DNA of 64,000 bases from Bacteroides sp. CAG:545 (GTDB lineage Bacteria; Bacteroidota; Bacteroidia; Bacteroidales; UBA932), in contig HF996035.1 in the NCBI GenBank assembly GCA_000432515.1, positions 54,237 through 118,236 of the forward strand, given 5' to 3'. The position numbers and the translations under genes were made by a program. Shown one piece after another: positions 43,443-52,800 of the stretch. The notes beneath the pieces were generated by a model, which searched no databases, was not told the origin of the DNA, and worked only from the letters and a program-made list of their open reading frames with translations. How positions within the stretch are numbered: the first letter of the stretch is position 1; the number at the start of each line of letters is the position of its first letter.

Positions 43443-44854
43443 AAAAAGAAAACTTCGGATATGTAGTGTTCCTCTCGGTTGTAGCAGCAATCGGAGGAAT
43501 ACTTTTCGGATATGATACTGCAGTGATTTCCGGAACGACATCGATTGTCGCTACGCAGTTTGGACTTGATACCATTCAACTCGGATGGTATGTGGGCTGC
43601 GCTCTTATCGGGTCGATAGCCGGTGTCGCTTCGGCGGGTGTCATAAGTGACCGTTTAGGACGTAAGAAGGCAATGTTGTTTGCTGCATTCATGTTCAGCC
43701 TTTCAGCAATCGGTTGCGCGATTTGCGGTTCATTTACGGAACTTGTCGTTTACCGTATAATCGGAGGTGTGGGTATAGGAGTAGTCTCTATTGTCTCTCC
43801 TATCTATATCTCAGAGGTCGCGATGGCAGACAGGCGTGGGGCGCTTGTGTCTCTTTATCAGCTGGCGATTACCATTGGTTTCCTTTTCGCCTATTTCATA
43901 AACTGGTGGATACTTTCAGTGGCTGAAACGGCGGCACTGGACCCGGCAGCGCGTTTTGTGTCTGATTTTATGAACAGGACAATGGTTGATGAGTATTGGC
44001 GAGGAATGCTCGGTTCTGAGACAATACCGGCTCTGCTGTTCTTCTTCATCATATTCTTGATTCCGGAGAGTCCTCGTTGGCTAATCGTCCATGGAGAAGG
44101 GGCTAAGGCGTCATCAGTGCTGCAGAAGATTTATCTTTCTCCTGATGAGGCTTCCCGCCAGAAGTCCATTACTGAAGATTCTATAAAGGGTGAGGTTAAA
44201 ACAGAGTGGAAAGCGCTTCTCTCTCCTGGTATCCTGAAGGCTGTCCTTATCGGCTCCGCCATTGCAATACTGGGCCAGTTCATGGGAGTCAATGCAGTTC
44301 TGTATTATGGCCCTGAAATCTTCAAGGAAGCCGGTCTTTCGTCTGGAGATGCCTTGTTCTCACAGGTCCTTGTGGGCTTCGTGAATATGGGAACTACAGT
44401 CATTGCATTGCTCATTATCGATAAAGTCGGACGAAAGAACCTTGTTTACTGGGGCGTTTCCGGAATGATACTCTCGCTCTTGATGATAGGATTCTACTTC
44501 ATCTTCCCTGAGCAGCTTGGCAGTATCTTCATGTTGGTGTTCTTCCTGTTCTATGTGTTCTGCTGCGCGATTTCCATCTGCGCCGTCGTATTTGTACTCC
44601 TGTCGGAAATGTATCCGAACAATGTCCGGGGTATAGCAATGTCAATCGCAGGTCTGGCTCTTTGGATAGGCACATACCTCATAGGTCAGCTGACTCCATG
44701 GCTTCTTGCCAATGTTCCGCCTTTTGCTCCAGCCGGCACCTTCTTCCTCTTTGCGCTGATGTGTGTCCCATATCTGCTCATCATGTGGAAGCTTGTCCCA
44801 GAGACCACCGGCAAGACGCTCGAGGAAATCGAACGTTACTGGAAAGAACGCTAA
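43439..44854 (+). CDS. Sugar-porter MFS transporter
   Basis: The 471-residue inner-membrane protein has 12 hydrophobic helices and the sugar-porter signatures GGILFGYDTAVISG (helix 1), DRLGRKKAM (loop 2-3), PESPRWLIVHG, VDKVGRKNL-type loop 8-9 (IIDKVGRKNL) and PETTGKTLEEIE at the C-terminus. This XylE/GalP-like family imports monosaccharides with protons. Being last in PUL1 and translationally coupled to the DUF4434 gene, it probably imports the monosaccharide that the epimerase acts on. Confidence 0.92.
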   Translation: MKKENFGYVVFLSVVAAIGGILFGYDTAVISGTTSIVATQFGLDTIQLGWYVGCALIGSIAGVASAGVISDRLGRKKAMLFAAFMFSLSAIGCAICGSFTELVVYRIIGGVGIGVVSIVSPIYISEVAMADRRGALVSLYQLAITIGFLFAYFINWWILSVAETAALDPAARFVSDFMNRTMVDEYWRGMLGSETIPALLFFFIIFLIPESPRWLIVHGEGAKASSVLQKIYLSPDEASRQKSITEDSIKGEVKTEWKALLSPGILKAVLIGSAIAILGQFMGVNAVLYYGPEIFKEAGLSSGDALFSQVLVGFVNMGTTVIALLIIDKVGRKNLVYWGVSGMILSLLMIGFYFIFPEQLGSIFMLVFFLFYVFCCAISICAVVFVLLSEMYPNNVRGIAMSIAGLALWIGTYLIGQLTPWLLANVPPFAPAGTFFLFALMCVPYLLIMWKLVPETTGKTLEEIERYWKER

Positions 44855-44934
44855 GCCTTTCTGCTTGTCTCCATCATTTGCGTGCATTTATTTCCCAACC
44901 GTTTCTATTCCTGGGAACTATTGACTGAAAATCT

Positions 44935-45095
44935 ACAACTTGTCCGGAAAGCCCCGCCTTCTACCGGATAAGTTGTTAAAAATAAATAACTTATCCGTGA
45001 AACCCCACCTGCTTACGGACAAACTGAGCATTTTGAGTCAACTTTTTACAGTAATAAGGTCCGTGGAAACCTACCATCTCACGGACAAATTGCGC
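44935..45095. repeat. Cluster 2 of TTGTCCGTGA dispersed hairpins
   Basis: Three successive stem-loops: ACAACTTGTCCGG (44935-44947) with CCGGATAAGTTGT (44964-44976); TTATCCGT with ACGGACAA; GTCCGTG (45059-45065) with CACGGAC (45080-45086). They use the same arm sequence as cluster 1. The interval 44855-45131 has no gene and this array may also end PUL1 transcription. Confidence 0.7.
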
Positions 45096-45131
45096 TCAGC
45101 GAGGTGGCAATGCCAAGCGGATAAAAGAATG

Positions 45132-45467
45132 TTAGTCAACAGAATGATATTCCGCCTGGTTGCCGTTGTCATTCAGGATGGCTGTCCGGTCAGCGTCGGC
45201 TGTGCCATATCCGCTGACGTGGCGATGGTATCTCTTGATGGAAATGACATCTTCACCAAGCACAGTCTCGATGAATGAGATTGTGCGGATTGTAAAATTG
45301 TGAGTGCCGCTCATCCATTTGGATATTTCAGCTTCTTTCTTTCCTGCCGCCTTTGCGAAATCTGCCTGGCTCCATCTTTTGCGCTGAAGAATTTCCTTTA
45401 TTCGTCCAGCAATCGCGAAAGACCTCTCACTTTCACGTCTCGCTTCCTCAGGCACAGCGTTGAGCAT
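45132..45467 (-). CDS. XRE-family helix-turn-helix protein (HigA-like, orphan)
   Basis: About 111 residues from ATG 45467 (MLNAVPEEARRESER). The helix-turn-helix is WSQADFAKAAGKKEAEISKW followed by MSGTHNFTIRTISFIE, matching small antitoxin-like XRE proteins. Relatives usually start about nine residues earlier (NPLFAEML is present but has no in-frame start nearby), so the natural start may have been lost. No toxin gene is found on either side. It could be an orphan antitoxin or a small regulator. Confidence 0.65.
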   Translation of the reverse strand: MLNAVPEEARRESERSFAIAGRIKEILQRKRWSQADFAKAAGKKEAEISKWMSGTHNFTIRTISFIETVLGEDVISIKRYHRHVSGYGTADADRTAILNDNGNQAEYHSVD

Positions 45468-45509
45468 TTCCGCAAAAAGAGGATTGACACATAGCCATGA
45501 AAAACAGAC

Positions 45510-45534
45510 AAAAAATCCGGCCGAGACGACCGGA
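45510..45534 (-). terminator. Intrinsic terminator downstream of the sialidase fusion gene
   Basis: Minus-strand TCCGGTCG-TCT-CGGCCGGA (8-bp stem, one wobble) followed by TTTTTT. It lies ~100 bp past the fusion gene stop and upstream of the XRE gene. Confidence 0.7.
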
Positions 45535-45633
45535 GAGAGATATAAAATTGAAATTTTGATGAGTCGGATGCAGAAATTGAAAGGATTTTCTGCTGCTTCG
45601 CTCAGATTGAAAACATGAAACGACAATCCCTAA

Positions 45634-48600
45634 TTACTCACCAATTTCAATATCGAAAGTAGAGACGGGGAGGCCTGTGGTCCCGGTCAGGTTCGCATCG
45701 GTCCAGGGATCCCAGGCATATTTCACCTTCACGATGGCTGTTCTGCTGTCTGCCTTTGTGTTTTTGCTGTCGGCTGCGGCGTCGGGTCTGCCTGCATCCA
45801 GGGAGAGAATCACAGCGTCAGATCCTGAAATCTCCGCCGATGCAGGGATTTCGCTCCCATCTTCGAGGCAAATCCTGAATCCGCGCACGGGCATTGTGCC
45901 CGGGACTGAAATGGGCCTGTCGAAAAGTACGGTGACATTCCCGCTGTCATTCAGGAAGGCTTTGGTGGCTGCTGGGGCGAGGCATTCGACCTGTTTCCCG
46001 TAGTCATTCCTCAGTGCGAGCCTTGCAAGTCGCTCTCCCACAGGTTTCTTCGCCCTCGGATGCACGTCAGTGGGGTGACCGAGGTCTGAGGAGACTGCCA
46101 TCCCGCAATGTGGAATCTCCAGCGAGAGCAGCCTCTGGCTGTTGCGGAACTCCGGCCAAGTCGGACGTTCGATGCTTGAAAGCTGGACAAAGTAGAAAGG
46201 CAGGTCGGGATTATCCCAGGTCTGCCTCCAGCAGTCCACAAGGGTCCTGAAAAGGATTTCGTGCAGTGGGATGTTCTCTGCGTTCGACTCTCCCTGGTAC
46301 CAGATTGCCCCTTTGATTGGAAATCTCTCCAGTGGACGGATGCCGTTTTCAAAAAGATATGCCGGCATAAAAGGATGCTGTATATACCCTCCTTTGAAGG
46401 ATGACATATTCTCCCGGGCTCTTCCCCTTGCCCATTCCATCACGGATTCATCCTCAAGCCATCCGTCACAGAATCCCGGAAGAACCTTCTCCAGAGCACT
46501 GCGGCTGATGAATGACTCGGTGGTCGTCCCGCCAACGGCATTGCAGATCAGCCCCACAGGTACATTCAGACTATCCCTGAGCATTTTGCCGAAGTAATAT
46601 CCCACTGCTGAAAATTCCCCGGCAGTCTTCTCTGACGAGCAGTTCCACCGTGTCCTGTCGTAATACTTTCCCTGTGCAACCTTCTCCGCATCCTCTTCGC
46701 TCCAGACCAGCCCCCAGGTTTTCAGATGGCTTTTCATGTCGTAGAACCTCAGCATCGGGTCAACCAGTCCTTCCTTGCTGAAGGTGTCGGCACCCTTCAA
46801 CTCAAAAGCCATATTCGACTGCCCGGAGCAGAGCCAGACCTCACCGGCTGCCACATCGCTGAAACTCAGGGTGTCCCGTCCGTCAGTTACGGTGAACGGT
46901 ATTCCTGTCCCGGCCTTGAGTGCCGGCATACGGATCTTCCATGTTCCATCCTGTGCCGAACGACATTTCCTTGTCGATGGCCCCAGGGTGACCTTCACTT
47001 CAAGACCCGGTGCTGTCCTTCCTGAAATTTCAAGAGGTACGTCCCTCTGGAAAATCATATCGTCGGAGTAGATTTCCCCGACGGACAGCCCTGAGGGAAC
47101 GGGAATGCTTTTCACAATGTCACTCAGCCTGACCTGCTGGAAGACAAGGTGCGAGGTGCTGCCTTCATAGAGGATTCCCACCTTGTCATTCCCGATGGAG
47201 GTGAGGCAGGAATATCCCCAGCCTTCCTCCTCGTCCAGAAGCAGACAGTCAAGCGGATTCCAGGTCATCCCGGCATCGAGGCTCGCCTTTATGCAGATGT
47301 GGTTCCTGCCTTTTCCAGGGGCGGAAACCGGATTTGAAAACAGGAGGATATCCATTCCGTAGATGTTTTCGGAAGCCGGAATATTCAGCAGCCCCGCCAT
47401 GCAGACGGGTTCCACGAGGCTTCCTGATGAAGGGTGGGTCTTCCAGGTTTTCCCCAGGTCATCAGTCACGCAGACGACCCTGCCCTGACGAAGGTCGTTT
47501 CTGCAGTTCAGCATCAGTACTCCCGGAGCAATCTCGGCGACCTGGGCCTCGGTGGTGCGCTCACAGGCTCTGGAGTGGCAGTGCCAGGTTTCGCCCCCGT
47601 CTTTGCTGTACATTATTCCTGAGCTTGGAATCCCTTTGCTGTCAAGGCATTGCATCGGGAAAACCAGAGTCCCGTCCTGCATCGTGATTCCCCGTCCCGG
47701 CCCCTGGAGGGTTATCCTCCAATCGGGGCGCTTTACCTGACGGGTGATGTTGACAGGCTTGCTCCAGGTCTTTCCGTCGTCGGTGCTTTTCACCAGAACC
47801 ATCTGTCCTGTCGAAATCGGTTCGTAGCCTTCTGAGGCAAATGAGAATGCGTGCCTGTTGCCAAGGCCGTGCGTCCACAGAGCGCAGACGAAAATCGTTC
47901 CTGTGTTGCTGTCCACAAGCACTGAAGGATCTCCGCATCCGTTCTGTCCCTGCGGAAGTCCTCCCCATTCGCCCATATCGATGATTGTTCGCATCTTCTC
48001 CCAGGTCCGTCCCCCGTCGGTACTCCGGCTGGCACCAACGTCAATGTTGTCCTGAAGGTCGTTCCCGGAGGTGTGCCTGATGTCGTACACTGCAATCAAT
48101 GTCCCTTTAGGAGTGGTGACCAGTCCGGGGATTCTGTAGGAGAAGACATTGTCATCCTTGTAGTTGCGCAGTGCGATTCCGAACCTGTGACCCTCAAGGG
48201 AACCTTCGGACACGATTCTGGCCTGACGAAGTAAAGAGCCGCTCCCGTCCTGCACCGGGCATCTGAGTTCCACGGACTCCACTGCCACCCCGAAAGTCCC
48301 GCTCAGGTCCACTTTCCGCGAGTCCACCTCAAGACTCAGGTAAAAATAATTTCTGTCCCTGACAAGGCTTTTCCCCGGTTTCAGGACGATTCTCCCGTCT
48401 TTCCCCGCCTTGCAGGATGCTGTCTGAACAGCAAAGGCAGGATGTCTCCAGGTGTCCTGCCCCGCGCCGATTCTGCGGAACTGGTCTTTAAGTATGTAGG
48501 ATGTGGTCCGGGAGTATATTGCAGAACTGGTTCCCGTGTACATCAGCCTGGCATTCCGGATGGCCGATGGGTCAATTCCCGAGACGGTGACCCCGACACT

Positions 48601-49731
48601 CTCCAGTACGTCCTTCCCGGAAAACGACTCCAGGCAGATTTCGCAGATGATGTTGTGCTCCCGGTCCACTATGGTCGGGATGGAGGGAGTGAGGATTCGT
48701 GCCACTGGGGCGAACTCGAATGTGGTGAGGACTGCCTTGTGGTCCGTCGGCCACTTGCCTGTCACGGGGATGATGTCAGAATGATTCTCCTCCATGGTCC
48801 TTTTTCCCCGGACAATCGAACCTGCAGGTCCGAATACCTTGCTGTCCACAGGTTTGAGGGACCCTTCCCCGTAGTAATAGATGAAATCGATTCTGTCCCT
48901 CTCGTCGCTTTCATGGGCCCAGGTCAGTTTCATAGGGTTACAGTCGGAGTTGTCGCTCGGGAAGGTGAAGCCCGGGGAGGACACAGGGTCAGGATTCACC
49001 ACCCGGAAGGAATCCTCAAAACCGCCTTCGTAAAGCATTGTGGAGCAATCCCAAGGGATGACTGCTCCATTGTGGTCCCAAAGGGAGGCTGTCTGCGCGG
49101 TCCAGTCCAGATGCGACGGCTCATTGAAATCCCCTGCCAGAATCACGTCGATGCCCTCGTCGATGTCGGCTCTGCTGAGCCTGATGAAATCCCTGATGGT
49201 GTCGTCCCTCCCGGAAGCCCGGTTCATTTCCAGAATCTTCTCCACTGAGGTTTCGGGAGCAGGTAACTTCTTCCAGGTGTTCCCGTCGTACCCCCTCGGA
49301 TAGTAGCAGGCATAGTTCGTATAGTCCAGATGAGCGGAATATAGTGCCACCGGATGCCCTCCGGCATTGATTCTGACTCTCTGAACGGACCCGCAGCCTT
49401 CCCATTTCCTCCCGTCCTGCGCGAGTGGGAACCTGCTGATGACTCCGCTGTCACAGGTGGTGTCCTCTCCGTAGAATGTCACGCCCCTCAGGGCGAGAGC
49501 CTCAATCAGTCGAGGAATGAACCTCCGGCCTCCGTAATTCCTTATTTCCTGCATAAAGACCACATCGGCCCCGCTTTCGATGATATTGTCCACAAGAGCG
49601 TCAAATCCTCCCGGGACGCACGTACCTTCCTGCCAGACGTTGATTTGAAGTACTCCGATTCTGTCCTCTCCCTTGGCAAGTAGGGAGAACAGGATGAGAA
49701 GGATGACGGTTATCAGTTTTATACGTTTCAT
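45634..49731 (-). CDS. Secreted three-enzyme fusion: EEP phosphoesterase, GH33 sialidase, sialate O-acetylesterase
   Basis: A 1365-residue protein with Sec signal peptide (to ~LLAKG). Residues ~23-340 are an EEP (DNase I-like) domain with MQEIRN (E62), SAHLDY, GDFNEP (D201, N203) and TDHKAV (D330-H331), so the active site looks intact. Residues ~343-495 are the sialidase-associated N-terminal domain. Residues ~500-875 are the GH33 propeller: YRIPG (R533), catalytic-Asp region SGNDLQDNID, five Asp boxes (570, 649, 709, 756, 817), LNCRND and EGWGYSCL (nucleophile Tyr840). Residues ~880-1365 are an SGNH esterase: CSGQSNM, WYQGESN and TDVHPRAKKP. Expected action: remove O-acetyl groups and sialic acid from host glycans; the EEP substrate is unknown. 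It is divergent from the HTCS. Confidence 0.9.
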   Translation of the reverse strand: MKRIKLITVILLILFSLLAKGEDRIGVLQINVWQEGTCVPGGFDALVDNIIESGADVVFMQEIRNYGGRRFIPRLIEALALRGVTFYGEDTTCDSGVISRFPLAQDGRKWEGCGSVQRVRINAGGHPVALYSAHLDYTNYACYYPRGYDGNTWKKLPAPETSVEKILEMNRASGRDDTIRDFIRLSRADIDEGIDVILAGDFNEPSHLDWTAQTASLWDHNGAVIPWDCSTMLYEGGFEDSFRVVNPDPVSSPGFTFPSDNSDCNPMKLTWAHESDERDRIDFIYYYGEGSLKPVDSKVFGPAGSIVRGKRTMEENHSDIIPVTGKWPTDHKAVLTTFEFAPVARILTPSIPTIVDREHNIICEICLESFSGKDVLESVGVTVSGIDPSAIRNARLMYTGTSSAIYSRTTSYILKDQFRRIGAGQDTWRHPAFAVQTASCKAGKDGRIVLKPGKSLVRDRNYFYLSLEVDSRKVDLSGTFGVAVESVELRCPVQDGSGSLLRQARIVSEGSLEGHRFGIALRNYKDDNVFSYRIPGLVTTPKGTLIAVYDIRHTSGNDLQDNIDVGASRSTDGGRTWEKMRTIIDMGEWGGLPQGQNGCGDPSVLVDSNTGTIFVCALWTHGLGNRHAFSFASEGYEPISTGQMVLVKSTDDGKTWSKPVNITRQVKRPDWRITLQGPGRGITMQDGTLVFPMQCLDSKGIPSSGIMYSKDGGETWHCHSRACERTTEAQVAEIAPGVLMLNCRNDLRQGRVVCVTDDLGKTWKTHPSSGSLVEPVCMAGLLNIPASENIYGMDILLFSNPVSAPGKGRNHICIKASLDAGMTWNPLDCLLLDEEEGWGYSCLTSIGNDKVGILYEGSTSHLVFQQVRLSDIVKSIPVPSGLSVGEIYSDDMIFQRDVPLEISGRTAPGLEVKVTLGPSTRKCRSAQDGTWKIRMPALKAGTGIPFTVTDGRDTLSFSDVAAGEVWLCSGQSNMAFELKGADTFSKEGLVDPMLRFYDMKSHLKTWGLVWSEEDAEKVAQGKYYDRTRWNCSSEKTAGEFSAVGYYFGKMLRDSLNVPVGLICNAVGGTTTESFISRSALEKVLPGFCDGWLEDESVMEWARGRARENMSSFKGGYIQHPFMPAYLFENGIRPLERFPIKGAIWYQGESNAENIPLHEILFRTLVDCWRQTWDNPDLPFYFVQLSSIERPTWPEFRNSQRLLSLEIPHCGMAVSSDLGHPTDVHPRAKKPVGERLARLALRNDYGKQVECLAPAATKAFLNDSGNVTVLFDRPISVPGTMPVRGFRICLEDGSEIPASAEISGSDAVILSLDAGRPDAAADSKNTKADSRTAIVKVKYAWDPWTDANLTGTTGLPVSTFDIEIGE

Positions 49732-49769
49732 AAGAGATGAATTATTTAGATGACAAAAATTCAGAATGA

Positions 49770-49777
49770 CAAAAATA
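49770..49777 (-). promoter_or_regulatory. Putative -7 element for the sialidase fusion gene
   Basis: Minus-strand TATTTTTG fits TAnnTTTG, 39 bp upstream of the start. A direct repeat TGACAAAAAT (near 49751 and 49768) surrounds it and may be a regulator site. Confidence 0.4.
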
Positions 49778-49893
49778 CTGAATTATGCTGTGTTTCCATT
49801 TGGCTCACGGAACAAAAGGAGATATTTCGGAAAATTTTCTACCTTAGCCGATTAAAAACGGAATATTTTTATAGAAACACGCTTCCTCTGCTT

Positions 49894-52800
49894 ATGAAAC
49901 GGATATCTGCAATGAATCTCCTGCGAGCCCTGCTGACTGTGGCACTGACTGTCCTGCCTTGCATCAATGCCTTCTCCTCCGAGGTTCTTTCTTTCCGGAG
50001 TATTCCATCCAAGCTCTTGCCTACCAATGCGGTAAGGGTGCTGTTTAGTGACAGTGAAGGATATGTCTGGATTCCGACCTACAGCGGCCTTGTCAGGTAT
50101 GACGGGTCTTCGACGGTGGTGTTTGGAATGAATGAATCGGATGGGGAGAAGTTTGACTGCCACATAAACGTGGTTTGCGAATCGGAGGGGAACAAGCTCT
50201 GGATTGCATCGGAAAAAGGCGTTTACACCCTGGACAAGAACAATGGTCAGATTTCCTTTGCAGGACCAGACCAACGGATGGGAACGCTCAATGCCTCGGA
50301 CATTCGCTGCTCCAACGGGAGGGATGTATGGGTAGGGGGAAGTTCCGGACTGTGGCACATCGAGGCTTCCACAGGTGAATTCACCCCAATCCTGATGGAT
50401 GGCAATCCCATTGAAGGGGTGTCCTCAATCTGCGAGGATGCGGAGGGATATCTATGGGTGTGCTGCTGTGAGCACGGGCTTTACAGATATGACACGAAGA
50501 CATTCTCATTCCGTAAATATTCAGAAGATTGTCTTTACTGGTCGAATGTGGCTTACAAGGACCTCAAAGGCCGCCTCTGGGTCGGCACTTGGGGAAAGGG
50601 ACTGCTCCGGATCGATGCTCCCTACGGCCCCGGGAATCTATCCTGCACCGTCTATTCCAACACGCCGGAGGCCGGATCCCTTCTGGATGATGTGATCTAC
50701 GACATCGGACAGGATTCCGAGGGGAGACTGATGGTGGCTTCAAGAAGCGGCCTGAGCATTCTCGAAGACATTTCGGATCCTCTCTCTTTCGTCAACTACG
50801 CTCCGGGAGAACCCGGTCACGACCTGCCTTACAATGAGGTAAGCTCTATCCTCAGGACAGACGACGGGAATATCTGGCTGAGTATGTTCTGCGGAGGGGT
50901 CTTCAAGGTGGAAAATCCCGATGCCGACTTCAGGACAGATGCCCTTGAAAACATCAGGAAGTCTCTCAGGACCAATTCGGTACGCAGTATATTTCCTATG
51001 CCTGACGGTCGTCTCTGGCTTGGAATCATCGGTTTCGGAATGGTGCTTTACGACCCCTTTGACGGCAGTTTCCTCTCTTACGAGAAATATCCGGCTTTCA
51101 GGGATTTCCCCTACACTTCGGCCGTTGATGTAATATCGCGCAGACGCAGTACTTCGGAAATCTGTTTCGGGACTTACAGTCAGGGGCTATGGCTTCTGGA
51201 CCCGTCCTCCCGAAGCGGTGCCCGGAGGGTTATTTCTGAGGAATATCCCGATTTTTCTCATCTGGGAGTGACTGCAATCGCTGAAGACAATGCATCGAAC
51301 CTCTGGATCGGAACAAGGAAAGGCGTTTTCGTGATGACACCCGGGAACAAGGTTTTTTCAATTGCGGATTATCTGCCGGATGCTGCCCTGGACCCTCTTT
51401 CGGATGTGATTGTGACCGACCTCAAGTCGGCTCGTGACGGTTCAGTCTGGATTGCTACCAACTACAACGGAGTGTATCGTCTTTCCCCTTCCGACGGCAG
51501 TCTGGTCAGATGGTCCCTTGGAGAGTCTGACAATGTTTCCTGTCTTTTCGTGGATCCGGCCTCGAATGTCTGGGCAGGGTCCTCTTTTGACGGGCTGTAT
51601 CTCTACGACAGGAAGAAAGGCGAGTTCAGTCAGATCAACAATATCTCCGCCCTATATAATAAAGGTATTACAGGAATGTCCTCAGACATCACTTCCCGAC
51701 TGTGGGTGACCACTTCCGATGCTGCTGTCTCCTTCACATACTCCGAAGGTGACAGAATCGGAGACGTGGACTATATTTCACTCTCGGATCACGATGCTTC
51801 GATGTCATTCAATGCCAGCACTCTTGTGAATCTGCCTGACGGGACGGTTGCCGCCGGTTCTTCCAAGGGAATCGTCTATTTCCCGCTGCGCAGCCAGACC
51901 CCGTCTTTCCCCGTGAGGGAGAATCTCTGCCTGACTGACTTCCGTCTCGGAGAGACTTCTTTGAGGTCGATGTCCCCAAAACAGCGCAGGAAAGTCTGCG
52001 AAAAGGATATCAACTATGCCGACCTGGTCAGGATAGACCACACGGTGCATTCGTTTTCAATAAGTTTCGCCCTTCTGAACAAGGGCGCCGGAAAGCAGGA
52101 CATATATTCCTACATCCTCGAAGGGTATGACCGGAAAGAGGTGATTGATGCCGAGGGGAGACACACTGCAAGTTATGAAAACGTACCGCCGGGGAACTAT
52201 GTCTTCCGCCTGAAGACCCTCGGAAGGGACAAGACCCACGAGCGCATCCTGAGAATCAAGGTGTTGCGCCATCCTCTCCTGTCATCCTGGGCTATTATGG
52301 CATATCTGCTAGTCTTTGCTGCTCTGGCCTACGGAATCTGGAGATACACCTATGACCGCATCAAGGCGCGTGAACTTGTGAGGCTCAGCAGGATGGAGAA
52401 ACAGAAGGCTGAGGAACTCAATCACCTGAAACTCCAGTTCTACACCAATGTCACCCACGAACTGATGACCCCTCTGAGCATCATCAATGCATCGGTGGAG
52501 AGCCTGACAGGCGGAAAATGGAATCCGGACCTGCCCAAAGTCCTGTCTGTCAACACAACCAGGCTGACCAGACTCCTTCAGCAGATGCTCGAGTTCAGAA
52601 AAGTCGAGAGCGGGAATCTGAAACTGTCAGTCTCCAGGGGAAATCTCACGAAGTTCATATCTTCTTGTGTGGAGGCTTTCAGCCCTCTGATTGCCGGCAA
52701 GGCCCAGAACCTTTCCTTCACGAGTTCCCCGGACCAGATCGAGGGCTGGTATGACACGGACAAGGTTGACAAAATAGTGTACAACCTGCTTTCAAATGCC

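Noticed and set aside
41161..44854. A complete sialic acid nan operon (aldolase, epimerase, transporter)
   Set aside because: Only the epimerase and a sugar-porter MFS are present. No aldolase is found in the window and the transporter is of the general sugar-porter type.
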